A stretch of 64,000 nucleotides of DNA from contig OY757934.1 in the NCBI GenBank assembly GCA_963585895.1, positions 33,050,712 through 33,114,711 of the forward strand. Direction: 5' to 3'. Source of the DNA: Sepioteuthis lessoniana. Its lineage: Eukaryota; Mollusca; Cephalopoda; Myopsida; Loliginidae. Of this stretch, positions 35,141-46,432 are shown piece after piece (position 1 is the first letter of the stretch; each line of letters starts with the position of its first letter). Below the pieces are notes generated by a model that made no database searches, was not told the DNA's origin, and saw only the letters and a program-made list of their open reading frames with translations. A program made the position numbers and the translations under genes.

Positions 35141-35543
35141 AGTTCTGAAAACATACAAGCAAATTCAGCCAGTAGAAACGAAAATTAAAATTTTAAGAAG
35201 TCCAAAACTCTATGATATATCAGCATATAGTTGCAAGGAAAGAAATAAACACAGTTGCAAAAACAAAGAACACGAAAGCACGTAAAAAATTTAACAATTG
35301 TATTGGAAATAAATGAGTAAAAAGTTCCAAAAGCTGAGTTTGTAAAAACGTGTTGATATGAAATTAATAAGTAGAAAAATGTTCATGCTTAATAGTGGTA
35401 GGATTGTTGGACTTACGCGCACGCAGTCAATCAGATGTTACGTGCGGAGAGGAGAGGGGTGTTTGGTGATTTACGGCTTAGTCGCTTCCTTCAAAGCGGA
35501 AAAGAGGAAAGTCAATGTGGGTGATGCGTGGTTTCGAGTTTCG

Positions 35544-35580
<37 letters not shown>

Positions 35581-36522
35581 GTTGGAGTTCTGGTCTGCGG
35601 ACTGTCCTCTACCTTCTTTTGATCTGCCCCGCTGTCGAGAAATTTGTCTTTTACATCGTTTTTCTTTTCTGATCAGATCAAATGGGTTTTCTTTGTTTTT
35701 TACCGCGAAGGTCACGGATTGGCCGAAAAATTACTTTTACTTATTTTTATCTTTTGACAAATTTCACCGACATTTATCTATGCGCAGAAACCCCTTTTTT
35801 CCATTTTGAAGAAAGTCTCAGCACCGATAACATCCTGTGAATGCTCTCGTCGGCGCTAGTTGCAATCATTATTTTGTGTGTATGATAAATTAGAAGAGAT
35901 CTCTTTCGGTCATATAACATCAAGAAGTTAGCATCATTTTTATGCGAGTTCACAATGTTTATAACTACGTCCGTGCCTTTGCTATATAAAGCGAGAACTG
36001 ACTTCAACAGCAGATATTTTGCTAATAGCTATCTGCCTGTAAACCTTGTTTCAACTCTCTGCTATGCGCACGGCAGAAATAATGTGAAAGCATAGAAGTA
36101 TGAAAAGCAGCGACATTTATAGGCCTTTTTTTTTTTTTTTTACACACATTGGCATTATTTACTCTTGATATTTGGCCGTTGCAAAAACACTGATAGAACT
36201 GCAATCAAAACATACAGTGTGAAAATTCTCTTCCTTGAATAAAACAAGAAATTTATTCCCTTCAAACCGGCAGTTTTGTTGTATCCTTACTTTTCTTTTA
36301 CATGCGTTCACATAAACTGTTAAATCGGCAGAAGGTGACATGGTAAGGAAGCAACGAGGATAACAGCAAGTGGGATTTCTAAAAGCCTACAAATAGTTGT
36401 ACAAGGAAAATTCTTACTGAGACCTTCTTCTTTGTCCAACCTTGGATAGTTTAAATTCCTAATTATAATATTCCAGATATGTGTAAAAAAAAAAAAATTA
36501 CGGAAATTGCATCCAAAACACT
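35141..36522. other. Spacer with a GC/TC-rich patch and TATA-like site
   Basis: A short CpG-containing patch (35410-35760) surrounds a (TC)n tract. A CTATATAAAGCG TATA-like motif lies at 35982-35993, followed about 25 bp later by CTTCAACAGCAG. No convincing open frame follows. A cryptic promoter or old LTR is possible. I see no gene. Confidence 0.3.
35542..35580. repeat. (TC)n microsatellite
   Basis: About 19 CT units with one GT interruption. It generates LSLSLS frames. Confidence 0.95.
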
Positions 36523-37180
36523 CTTGCCCAGTTGGCTGGGGCTGTAGAATACACCGACTGCATCTCTGCAGAGGAGTAAGACCCCCACTCCTAATGAGTG
36601 TCCTAAGTATGACATCACAATCTTACGGTGAGGTTCTAATAATACTGGAGCTTTGGGGAATGTGGAGTACCCCTTCATTGCCATTGCTCCCAGGTCCACT
36701 CTGGCCCGGAATGGTGGCACCTGATAGGACCCTATTTATGGGTTAAACAGAACTAACTGCATACTTATGCTAAACTGAATTATTTGAATTAGAACTGTTT
36801 AACTAAACTGAATAGCTTGAGATAGAAATGTTTTCACAATTAAACTGTGTACTTACATTTAAACTGCGTGCTTATGCTAAACTGAATTGTTTGAATTGGA
36901 ACTGTTTTTGGCATTAAAACTGTAATTACACTAAATTGAATTGTTTAATATAGAACTGTTTTTGACATTTAACTATGTGTTAAAATCTGTACTAATACTA
37001 AACTGAATTAGAACTGTTTGAATAAACTGAATAGCTTGAAATAGAAATGTTTTTTGACATATAAACTGTGTACTCATAATAAATTGAATTTTTTGAATTT
37101 TTTTTTTTTTTTTTTTTGCATGAAAATAGATTTGGCGTTAAATAACCTACAAAGGTTGATATGCCATAAAACCAACCAAA
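36523..37180 (+). repeat. Family A composite repeat, longest copy
   Basis: Head CAGTTGGCTGGGGCTGTAGA at about 36530, core with AATAATACTGGAGCTTTGGG, then at least six AT-rich internal units (GCTAAACTGAATTGTTTGAA, AACTGTTTTTGACATTTAAC). It ends with the tail GGCGTTAAATAACC, GGTTGATATGCCATAAAACC and (AACC). It is about 658 bp because the internal array is longer than in other copies. Confidence 0.88.
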
Positions 37181-37640
37181 ACATTCACGTACAGTCGAAT
37201 CATTTTTGTTGTACACTCAAACCCACGTCTTAGGAGCTTACCTCTTAAATACTCTCAAGGCTTAAGCTGATTAATCCCAATGGTTAATCTTCCCCTGCCC
37301 TACCGCATGGGGTGCTAAGCTTTATAGCGGGCACGCTCACAACAACCATGTTGAATGAATAAATAAATAAACTACAAATCTTGTTTTTGTTTTGTGCGTC
37401 TGATTTACATACTTTATTTACTGGCGGGGGATAGTGTTTTTATGAAGCACTGGGTATGTGAAATATAATTGTTTACGATATCTCGTTCTTTCTAGAAACA
37501 TCACTAGGGAACTGCGAGTGGGGTGGGAGCATTCATTAAATGCAGAGGACCCTAAGTACAACTGTGGTAAGTGATAAGTAAAATTGATTTACGATGTAAG
37601 AATTAGCACTCAAAAATTAGTTCTCATTACATGCACAACC
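37181..37640. other. Spacer, nothing recognised
   Basis: No gene or repeat family recognised. Confidence 0.4.
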
Positions 37641-37883
37641 GAGCCATTGGCCTAATGAGTAGAGTGTTCGTCAATGGTCCGAGAGACCAAGGTTCAATCC
37701 CAGGTCGAGTCATACCAAAGACTTAAAAAAGGTACTTGATGCCTCTTTGCTTAACCCTCAGCGTTATAAGGTACGGATCAAGGATAAAGTGGAGCAATCC
37801 TGGGAATAGAGTAGCGCCCTCCCCTACACCTCGGTGTAGTCGCTATTAAAAAGGGAGCTTTCGGATTCCTCTCGACTAAGGTC
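37641..37883 (+). mobile_element. Family C tRNA-derived SINE abutting a gypsy LTR
   Basis: Box A TGGCCTAATGAG at 37648-37659 and box B GGTTCAATCC at 37691-37700. The complete body includes GCGTTATAAGGTACGGATCA and CTACACCTCGGTGTAG. The tail is cut short (CTCTCGACTAAGGTC) exactly where gypsy LTR sequence begins. Confidence 0.88.
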
Positions 37884-37986
37884 TTATTTTGTCTTACCTT
37901 CTGTTGTGTGTAGTGCTATTATATTACGGATATTAGTCTTTGGGGAATAGGGACGCGACTAAATATCTTCCCTACCTTCCAGCACA
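37884..37986 (+). mobile_element. Ty3/gypsy element 2: 5' LTR remnant
   Basis: About 103 bp matching the end of the 3' LTR at 43331-43436: CTTGTCTTACCTT, TATTATATAACGGATAT-like, CGACTAAATA and the terminal AGCACA. The left 350 bp or so of the LTR is absent. Family C SINE sequence stands in its place. Confidence 0.82.
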
Positions 37987-37994
37987 CCAATAAC

Positions 37995-38008
37995 TGGTGA
38001 CCCAGACA
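37995..38008 (+). other. Primer-binding-site candidate of gypsy element 2
   Basis: TGGTGACCCAGACA lies 8 bp after the 5' LTR end. A TGG start shortly after the LTR is the expected tRNA-primer complement. The tRNA is not assigned. Confidence 0.6.
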
Positions 38009-38163
38009 TACCAGATTATTTTGCGAATACATGAAACAACAGGTGATTTCTTCATTTGTTTGATCATTTTTGGCAGATATTTGATAGAATTTATTTTAAA
38101 AACTTTTTCCACGCGTGATCGAGATACATTCCTACTGTGCTGCAGAGTATTTCCATAATCAGC

Positions 38164-39420
38164 ATGGAAGAGAAAAATATTGCTGCGTTGAGCGATATAT
38201 GCCCGATATATTTTAAGGCAAACTCATCTCTGTGTTTCGCTCAACTGAAAAACAAACTTAGAGGAGTTACCTCTTAAAAAGCAAAATTTAACTTGGCGTT
38301 TCTGGAGATAGTTATTTTCTCACCAAGAGAAAAAAACATATTACAGGTTAAGAAACAAACTCATTCGTAGAATGTCTACTTCGCTGGAGAGAAAGCTGTT
38401 GTAACTCCTCTACGAATAGAATTTAAGAAAGAACAAACCCTCACAACTTATACAACACTTAGTGTACCATATTCACAATTAACGCTTGATACGAATATGG
38501 CCATGTGCGAAATGGACATATAATGTTGCATAATGTTCATAACGTTAGAACACATAAAGAATATTGGAATCTCAAAATTCGAAAACACGTAACGACTTCT
38601 TGTTCAAGTACGAAACCTTTTTATTAACTTTGAGTTAAAGGTTTCGACACAAGGAGGAGAGACACAATCTTCTATGCTGTCTTATTCATTTGGCCCCCCA
38701 TCTCGAGCAGCCCCCATAGGGCGCAAGTTCGCTTCGCGTCTGCGAGCTCCAAAAGTCGAACCTTCTCGTTCGGCGTCTAGTACTCAACTCTCTAACTTTC
38801 TTCAGATTTCCCCAAAATCCTCCGTGCGCTTCCGGTGCGTGGCGTCACCCGCACCCTGTCACCCCGTTCCGTCATCTCAGGCTATTGAGACATCTCTGAT
38901 TGGCACGTCCGCCCCGCACGCGCGTTACCATCTACATCAAGGTTTGCACCTAACTAACCCATGTGCTGAGCCTAACTAAACTCAAAGGCATGAACCGAAA
39001 TCCCTTGGCCATTACGTTATATTAGCTGGGGAAGGTAAAGTAGACGACATTATGCTTTACATTTTTCTCCAGTGCCTGCCTTCCGTGTATCCTACCGTCC
39101 TAGCTACTGTGGGTGGGAAAACACCCATCGAGAAGTTAGGTTCGCTATATTATCAGCTATTTCTGCTAAGTTCAGTTCACATGGCTTCCATATCTGACGT
39201 TTGGACATCGGAGCCAGACCTTTTAGTTAGACTCCTGGAAAGTCCACAGCGGTTAGAAGCCAGGATCGGCAATCTGGCTAGAAGTTCGAATAAAATCAAC
39301 TTATACAGCTCAAAGAAGAGAAGCAAAAGCTCTGTGTTTATCAACACAGGAAATTCGGGGATAAGCAAATTAGTGCCAGCCGCCTTGCTCATTCAAGGCA
39401 ACCCAAGGAAAGCTTAAACT
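38164..39420 (+). pseudogene. Ty3/gypsy element 2: gag (broken)
   Basis: The ATG at 38164 opens MEEKNIAALSDICPIYFKAN, the usual gag start, followed by SLCFAQLKNKLRGV, with a stop soon after. Homology reappears at about 39030 with LAGEGKVDDIMLYIFLQCLP, then ASISD and PDLLVRLLESPQRLEARIGN, and a damaged Cys/His knuckle region near 39330-39415. Between about 38420 and 39020 lies non-gag, GC-richer sequence. Gag forms the particle shell in this family. Confidence 0.75.
38656..39000. other. GC-rich block interrupting gag
   Basis: Noticeably richer in C, G and CpG than anything nearby (for example CGTCCGCCCCGCACGCGCGT near 38908-38927). It holds an open frame at 38674-38979 rich in Ser, Pro and Arg with no recognised domain. 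It lies between the two halves of gag, so it is probably an insertion. Its origin is unknown. Confidence 0.45.
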
Positions 39421-39429
39421 CGCGGTCGG

Positions 39430-41249
39430 AAGCGACTCATTGCCTGCGAGAAGTCTGTCGCCTATAATTTGTGACTGCACCACTGACATCCGTTTTCTTT
39501 AATTCCTGCCACTAAGGGAGAAAAAAAGAGACCTCATAAACTTATCCTCCATCCCACATCCAGATTTATGGCCAGAGGCACCTAGCATACTTATGACTAG
39601 AACTGGTTTTCACCCATTTCTTTGTAATAGCAGACATAGAAAAAGGCATACCGTGTGCAGTTTTTTTTTTCATAAATATGGCCTTCTCATTAATATCAAC
39701 AGTTGTTATCTGACCAATCCGAAGACGAATGTTAAGTCATCAGGATCCTTTTATAATGCTATTCTCTTATGCTTTACTATTGCTAACAGGGACGATAACT
39801 TTGTATTTTGCAAAGTTCGACAATATTATAAAACTGTCCTTTCATAAAGAAATTCTACTCCACACTATCACATACCACATTGCTACTAGCAGAGCTACTA
39901 GCAAAGCACCTGTTCACAGTCGTCCTCGGCGGCTAGCACCGGAAAAATTAAGCATGGCAAAAGCTGAGTTAATCCAATTGATGGAACCGAGTATAATTCG
40001 TTCATCTAACAGTCACTGAGCTTCTCTTTTGCATCTGATACCCTAAAGTGGTAACACTTGGTGTGCATGTGGTGATTATTGAGCACTCGGCTCTGTTATT
40101 AAACTAAACCGTTATCCTATTCCCCACGTTAATAATGTAACGGCTATAATTCAAGATAATTCAATATTTACTTTATCAGAGCCTACCATCAAATTCCAGT
40201 AGAGCCCGAACATATCCCGAAAACTGTGATTACAGCACCTTTTGGGTTGTACGAATTATTACGTGTTCCATTCGGGCTAAGGAACACGGCGTAATCTTTC
40301 CAGATATTTATCAACTACATACAACAATGGCTTACATTTTGGATGTGCCTATCCAGACGATGTTCTCATTGCCAGTTCCTCTATAGATGAACATTCAAGA
40401 CGTACAGATGGTTTTTGAACATTTTGAAAAAAAAAACTCAGTTGTTATGAACCCAGTAAAGTATGAATTTGAAAAAATAAAAAGTTATTTTCTTAGGTTG
40501 TCACATCAATTTTGCTGGAATTTCTCTGACCCTTTAAAAGTAGAAGCCAATTCTTAATCCCCAATACCAAGCACAATGAGAAAGCTACCGTAGTTTCTAT
40601 GGATAGTGAATTTTTTCGAAGGTTTCTGCCGAATTGTGTGTCGATTGTAAAACCCTTGACAGACACTTCAACTTATATAAAAAAATTGTGACATAGTTCA
40701 GTTTTAATCTGTTTTTGAAGTATTTCACCAAATTAAATCTATGTTGTCCCAAGCAGTTTAATTGTCATATGTTTGAGAAATTAGTAATGTTTGGCGATTG
40801 ATGCCTTTTTTTATTAACGTAAGTACTGTCCTGCAGCAGAAAGTCGATAATCATTAGAAACCTTTTTTTTTTTTCTTAGAAACTCTTTCCAACTGAAATC
40901 TTTGAACGCAAGCTTCTCGCGGCTTATTCGCCTGTTCACTACTTTTAACATATGTCGGAAATGTGGAATTTCTATATAATCACTAACCACAAACCCTTGC
41001 AAAATGCCTTCCAGTCAAAGTACTCCTCACGTGAAATCAGACATTTGAATTATCTCATGTAATTCACTTCACATATCCAGTTCATTAAAGGAATTGATGA
41101 CATATCTGCAGACAATTTTTCGTAGCATCGATGCTCTTGTACAAGACCTGTGCTTGGAACACAAACCATTTGTGAAAGAACAGGCAAAAGATTAGCAATT
41201 ACAACAGCTTCTTAGAGAGAATTCTACTTGAAATTTTCGAAAATATGTA
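39430..41249 (+). pseudogene. Ty3/gypsy element 2: protease, RT and RNase H (broken)
   Basis: Blocks in order: TTDIRFL at about 39485 (start of protease, but the catalytic DTGA is lost), SRPRRLAPEKLSMAKAEL and MEPSIIRSSNSH at 39925-40017 (start of RT), CGDY, NRYPIPHVN, and FGLYE/LRVPFGL-like pieces. The catalytic box is YPDD at 40350-40361, keeping both Asp, followed by IASSSIDEHS. Then come VLQQKVDN (about 40830), a FRHM-like piece and DHKPL-like TTNPC (RNase H, about 40980). LINE sequence begins at about 41250. Many stops and frameshifts. Confidence 0.82.
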
Positions 41250-41820
41250 TTCCTTAGACGGAACCCCTCTGAAACTAGTAGACAAATTCAAAAGGACATC
41301 GACACGCGGCTAACGAAGGCATGGATAACTATCGAGAGTCTATCGATCATATGGAAATCAGACCTGACCGATAAAATGAAACGCAGTTTCTTCTAAGCAG
41401 CGGTCGTATCGATACTGCTGTATGGATGCACTACTTGGACGCTAACTAAACGGCTGGAGAAGAAGCTAGACGGCAATTACACAAGAATGCTGCGAGCAAT
41501 ATTTAACAAGTCCTGGCGGCAACACCCTACAAGGCACCAACTATACTACCTCCCATCACGAAAACTATCCAAGCTAGACGAACCAGACATGCAGGACACT
41601 GCTGGAGAAGTAGGGACCAGCTCAAAAGTGATGTACTCCTATGAACCCCACATATGGCCGGGCAAAAGCAGGACGACCAGCTCGAACATACATTCAGCAG
41701 CTATGTGAGGATACGGGATGTAGCCCTGAAGACCTGCCAGAGGCGATGAGCGATAGGGAGAAGTGAAGAGAGATGTTCAGGGATATCCGTGCTAGCGGCA
41801 CGACCTGATAATGATGATGA
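41250..41820 (+). pseudogene. RTE-like LINE fragment inserted in gypsy element 2
   Basis: Encodes DGTPLKLVDKF, a small internal deletion removing the YLGS motif, TRLTKAWITIESLSIIWKSD, LLYGCTTWTLTKRLEKK, MLRAIFNKSWRQHPTRHQL, RRTRHAGHCWRS and TYIQQLCEDTGC with frameshifts. It ends in the TGATAATGATGATGA tail at about 41806-41820. It is the same LINE family as at 25093 and, like it, lacks the catalytic half. Confidence 0.87.
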
Positions 41821-42740
41821 ACATGGATTTAGATATTGAGTACGGCATCAGCACCGGACGATTACGCCCCTTCGTTCCAGAACCATTGCAGCGGAAATTA
41901 TTCTTTTCAATGCATAATTTATCTCACCCAGGTGCTGAAGCTCCAATCTGACTGGTCACGAATAGATTTCTTTGGCCTCGCATGAAGTCGGTTTTAGTGA
42001 AAAACTAGTGTATCATGTCAAAAGGCTAAAGTAGGAAGACATACCCGCTCACTTACCGGCTTCTTCTCATCTCCAGATGAACGGTTTACACATGTGTATA
42101 TGGCCATCACCAGACATACATATTCATTAACATATATTGAATGTTTCTCCCGTTAGTATGGGGCTCTTCGCATGTCTGACATCACTGCTTATAATACGGC
42201 AAAAATATTTGTTATAGGTATCCCATTTCGAGATTCACACAGTCGTCATTGCCGTAGACAGATGTCGCCAATTTGAATCAGAGCTAGTCAGCCAGTTGAT
42301 AAAAACTTTAGGTCTCCCAAGGCAAATGACTTGGTAGAACGATTCCACCAAAGTCAGCTTTATGAGCTATCGTGAATCAGTCAAATTTTGGAACCCACAC
42401 TGCAGTTAAAGATTATATCAAATATTCATCTGCAAGGTTTGCCTAAATACCTAAACTCCTACAGACATGCACACATGTTTTCGAGTGTGACTTGACTAAA
42501 TTGCAGAAATTTTTGCCATCTTACCTTCAAGATCCTCCAAAGACATCCGCAGTTTTTTTTTTTTTTTTCAATTAAAAATTCAATCCAGAAAACTACATTG
42601 GACAGGATGAAGCCTACGTTTTTGAATATTACATGGCTTAATATAGATACCCCAATGACTCCCCCATCTACGGTAAACCCCAAATTTGCCAAAACAGACT
42701 GACCAGATCTGGTCGTCGTTTTAAATGGTCTAAACATTAA
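41821..42740 (+). pseudogene. Ty3/gypsy element 2: integrase (broken)
   Basis: Resumes with DISTGRLRPFVPEPL-like sequence and the HNLSHPGAEAT block of the integrase zinc finger (41910-41950), then VDRCRQFESELVSQL (catalytic core near the second Asp) and SYRESVKF. It ends in TRSGRRFKW near 42703-42729, the usual end of pol in this gypsy group. Stops and frameshifts throughout. Confidence 0.8.
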
Positions 42741-42963
42741 TCATCTCAACTTTTTTATTTAGCCTTTATTTCCAACTTTTGCTTTAGAAATTTTTTCCCT
42801 TCAGAAGGAACTTTTCTCCTTTCACTACTTGTGAAAAAACCTTAGTAAAATATTGTAATACTGTTCAACAGGATTCATTTCTAATTTTCAGTACATAAAT
42901 GTGCCCTTTTTTCATCATTGCACTATAAGCAAGATTCCTTTTTACAGGTTCTAGAACCTGTTT

Positions 42964-42974
42964 AAAGAGAAAGG
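42964..42974 (+). other. Polypurine tract of gypsy element 2
   Basis: AAAGAGAAAGG lies directly upstream of the 3' LTR start, as expected for plus-strand priming. Confidence 0.6.
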
Positions 42975-42977
42975 CCT

Positions 42978-43436
42978 TGTAAGGAAACGATAATTATCTC
43001 CCTTAGAGAATGGGTGTGTTTGCTGAGTAGTCTGATGGGTATCACATGATAATCCTAGAAATCCAATCTTGACCACTTTTACCTCTGTTCTTTGAACAGT
43101 ATAAACGTGTCTCTGATCCTGCTTGTGAAGAGTAAAGACATGTAGCGATTTTACTCTTCTCAACATGTAAGCCTTTTGCCATTTTATACACCTCCCACAT
43201 ACTGATGATTCATGGAACAGTATCTGTATATTTATTGCTGTTGAGAAACGTTTTTGTATTCTTTATTCTTTGTGCCATTGATGTGTATATTATGTATATA
43301 AAAGGTTATACGTTCTTGTGTGTACAAATGCTTTTATCTTGTCTTACCTTTTGCATTCAGTGTTATTATATAACGGATATGCTAATGCTAATATTGAGAG
43401 GAGACTCGACTAAATACTTCCTTACTTCTAAGCACA
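42978..43436 (+). mobile_element. Ty3/gypsy element 2: 3' LTR
   Basis: About 459 bp beginning TGTAAGG and ending AAGCACA (TG...CA). TATATAAAAGG near 43295 is a promoter candidate. The last 105 bp match the 5' LTR remnant at 37884-37986 at moderate identity, so the element is old. The left boundary is inferred from the polypurine tract and TG, because the corresponding part of the 5' LTR is missing. Confidence 0.72.
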
Positions 43437-43665
43437 CTAATAATAGCATAAAAATCACAGACAATATTACTAACTCTGTCCAATAATAGTTGTTTATAGG
43501 CAAATGTAACAACTTTGGACAGGTAGTATGTTGCAATTTCTGGCTCGACAATGATACTTCTATGGGGTCTGAAATTGATCATAGAATTTATAGAAGTTTT
43601 GAAGAAAAGTTATGAGTCGATATCGCGCTAAAAAAACATTATATATGTTTTTTTGTTTTTAATTC

Positions 43666-43918
43666 GGTGGCCTAGTGGTAGAGTGTTCGCCAATGGGCCG
43701 GAAGACTGGAGTTCAATCTCAGGTCGAGTCATGCCGAAGACTCAAAAAATGGTACTTGATACTTCCTTGCTTAACACTCTGCATTATAAGGTACGTTTCA
43801 AGGATAAAATGGAGCAATCCAGGGAAAGGAGTAGCGCCCTCCCCTACACTTCGATGTAGTAGCTGTTTAAAAGGGAGCTTTCGGGTAGCCCTCGACTACG
43901 ATTACCAACTTTACTTTT
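43666..43918 (+). mobile_element. Family C tRNA-derived SINE
   Basis: Box A GGTGGCCTAGTGGTAGAG at 43666, box-B-like AGTTCAATCTC near 43711, full body with CATTATAAGGTACG and GTAGCGCCCTCCCCTACAC, tail CCCTCGACTACGATTACCAA then CTTTACTT. Two overlapping open frames of 68 and 96 codons are SINE-derived. Confidence 0.88.
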
Positions 43919-45759
43919 TACTTTTAATGTGCTTGTCTAGCTGTCTGTATTTTTCTTCATTATAGATATTTCATAACAATGTGGATGTACAGGGGTCGTA
44001 TAAGAATAGAATCCAAATTGATTATAAATTATTAGTCTACGTCGTTCTTAGGGGTAAATATTACTTTTGAGAATTAAATTTAAACGAGAGTCAAACATGA
44101 CATTAGTTGAAGGTCAATTTTAAAAAATAACAATTACATTTTTTTGTGTTCTTGTTTTTTTTTTTTTTTTTTGCTTTGTTTTTTTCGTCTGCGTTTTTTC
44201 GCTGGAGATAGGAGGAATAAAAATTAAACGGTTTGACATATGTGATCGATCGATAGATACTTCTTTCTAAAATTGCCGTAAGAATCATCCTTTTTCTAGT
44301 TTGATTTAAAGCCCAAGTTTTTGGAAAATATTAGTCCACGTCACCTCAATTGATTACACCCTTTTTGTGCGTTCGTCTATTACACTCAAAACACAAACTT
44401 AAATCTACCACGCGTCCCATTTGTAGATACTATAACATTGTTTACAAACTAAATCTTTTGAGAGGTTAAAGAGAGAAAAAGATGTCAATATGACTTTATC
44501 CACACATTTTTTCTTCTTCCTATTCAAGCACCAGATCCTTTCACCAACTCTTCTCCAAATGTTTTTAATCTCTTTGATGTTGAATGTCACTGAATGCTTT
44601 GTTTGTCTTCTGCATTACCCAACTCATTTCATCAATATTGACCGGGATCTACGCCAAGGCCCTCACAACAAAAACTAAACCCCTCAAGTCCTAATTGCGG
44701 CATTTTTACTCTGATTTTTATCATAAATCTTTGGCTTTTATTAAATGATTATCCTTGGACATCAGTGACCCTCACTTGAAATAGCAACAACTAGGTAAAC
44801 AGCAGTTAGGCCCTTATTCTCATGTACGTTCTCCAAAAGTGAAGACTTATTCTTTCTAACGTTCGATAACTGATACCACATCTCTATAATTTAAAGTCTA
44901 CCATATTTTGGAGTATTAGACGCATATATGTTTAAGGTCTTATCAGAGTTATTCAAAGAAAGAAAATAAGTTCCAAGAGATACAAGGTGAGTACGTAGCT
45001 TCAAAACATAACATTTATTAAGGTTTCTAAAGTATTGAAAATAATTTTGAATAACTTTTTTCCGATGAAAAAAAAATGCATGTTATACGAGAAAAAAAAA
45101 AAAAAAAAAGACTGAAAGCATTTATGAAATTTCATTTATTTTTTATCTAAATATTCTATTCAAGCTAGTGTTATCATCTTGTTATAGTAATAACATTTAG
45201 GCTGTTAAACTCTTCGTTTTTCAAGTGTCTGTCATGTTTAGTTACACCCGGGGACTTTTAACCTCTTATTAAATCCACAAGTGTAGATTGTTCTCCTCAC
45301 GTTATCCATACTAGAGGATATGTTTATTCGTTGATCCTATGATATATGGAATACTCAGATTGTCAAGCTGAGCTTGTCTTATGGAATCTTTCGAGAAAAG
45401 TGTTGAAAGATAGTTATTTAATTCAGTTAGATTTTTTTTTAAATAATTGAATGCTTATTGTTGTAAATGAAAACTAATGAAACTATTATTTAGCCGTAAG
45501 ATTTGGTCTTAAAACCTGGACTTGTACACGGATGTTTCGTATATTAAACACTGGAAATAGGAATAATTTTTTCTTTTAAAAACCTATATAATGTATCATT
45601 TTTAACTGATTTTTTTCGGAATCCTATTTGCATAAGCTGTCATTTTAAATTCATGATACACACAAATAAATCAAAATAGTAGTTTCATCAAATATTCATT
45701 ATCCTTAAAAATGTTATTTCCAAATTTATTATTGAAAACACGAGCGGATCTTTATGATG

Positions 45760-45761
<2 letters not shown>
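43919..45761. other. AT-rich intronic stretch, nothing recognised apart from one duplicated block
   Basis: Poly-T and poly-A runs (44155-44174, 45088-45108) and the 70-bp block at 44891-44960 that recurs at 45928-45998. No gene. Confidence 0.45.
44891..44960 (+). repeat. 70-bp direct repeat, copy 1
   Basis: TTAAAGTCTACCATATTTTG onward, ending TTATTCAAAGAA. It matches 45928-45998 with two mismatches. Confidence 0.93.

Positions 45762-45805
<44 letters not shown>
45762..45805. repeat. (TA)n microsatellite
   Basis: About 22 TA units. Confidence 0.95.
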
Positions 45806-45807
<2 letters not shown>

Positions 45808-45927
45808 TCAAAACCTAAAGAGGTCCTTACAGTTTTCACATGTATAAAATTCTGGATAAATACGAAAGGACAATCACATGGCTCTAGCTTGAAATTCAGT
45901 GGAGTCAGGCCAGAGATTTCTGTGTTA

Positions 45928-45998
45928 TTTAAAGTCTACCATATTTTGGAGTATTAGACGTATATATGTTTAAGGTCTTATCTGAGTTATTCAAAGAA
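45928..45998 (+). repeat. 70-bp direct repeat, copy 2
   Basis: Second copy of the block at 44891-44960. It ends two bases before the left arm of the 189-bp inverted repeat. Confidence 0.93.
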
Positions 45999-46000
45999 TA

Positions 46001-46189
46001 ATATTTTTCCGTTATTTCCCAAAAACATTTATCGTAAAATATTTCGCTGGTATATTTACCACACCTGAAGCTTTTAGAAAAATAATTGGATTTCTATTGT
46101 TAATTCGGCCGTAAGTGGCATCACTCATCTCAGAGGCATAACTCTTTCTTCTATAGCAGCTAAGGTTTAAAATGCTCTGCTTCTCAATC
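46001..46189 (+). repeat. 189-bp perfect inverted repeat, left arm
   Basis: By eye identical, base for base, to the reverse complement of 47214-47402. On the plus strand it encodes a stop-containing bit of LINE reverse transcriptase (ITLSSIAAKV region), so it is a displaced copy of part of the LINE on the right. Confidence 0.93.
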
Positions 46190-46432
46190 AAAATTATGTA
46201 AATAAATTGTTCATGTTTCCTGTTACTTGGAGAGATGTTTGCAATCAAGTAATCTCACTTGATTTAAATATATCATGAATAACCTTGTATAATCGAGTCG
46301 AAATAAACAAAAAATAGGTTGTTACATAGAAAAAATGTTATTTAGCGGGAGCTGGTACTATTCGAACCACAAAAACCTTCATTTTTCAAATCAGCAAACT
46401 TTTCTTGCCTCAATATTGGGAAGAAATCCTGT

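Noticed and set aside
37641-37720. Functional tRNA genes in SINE heads
   Set aside because: A- and B-box matches are present but the cloverleaf stems are not, and each is followed by a SINE body and tail.
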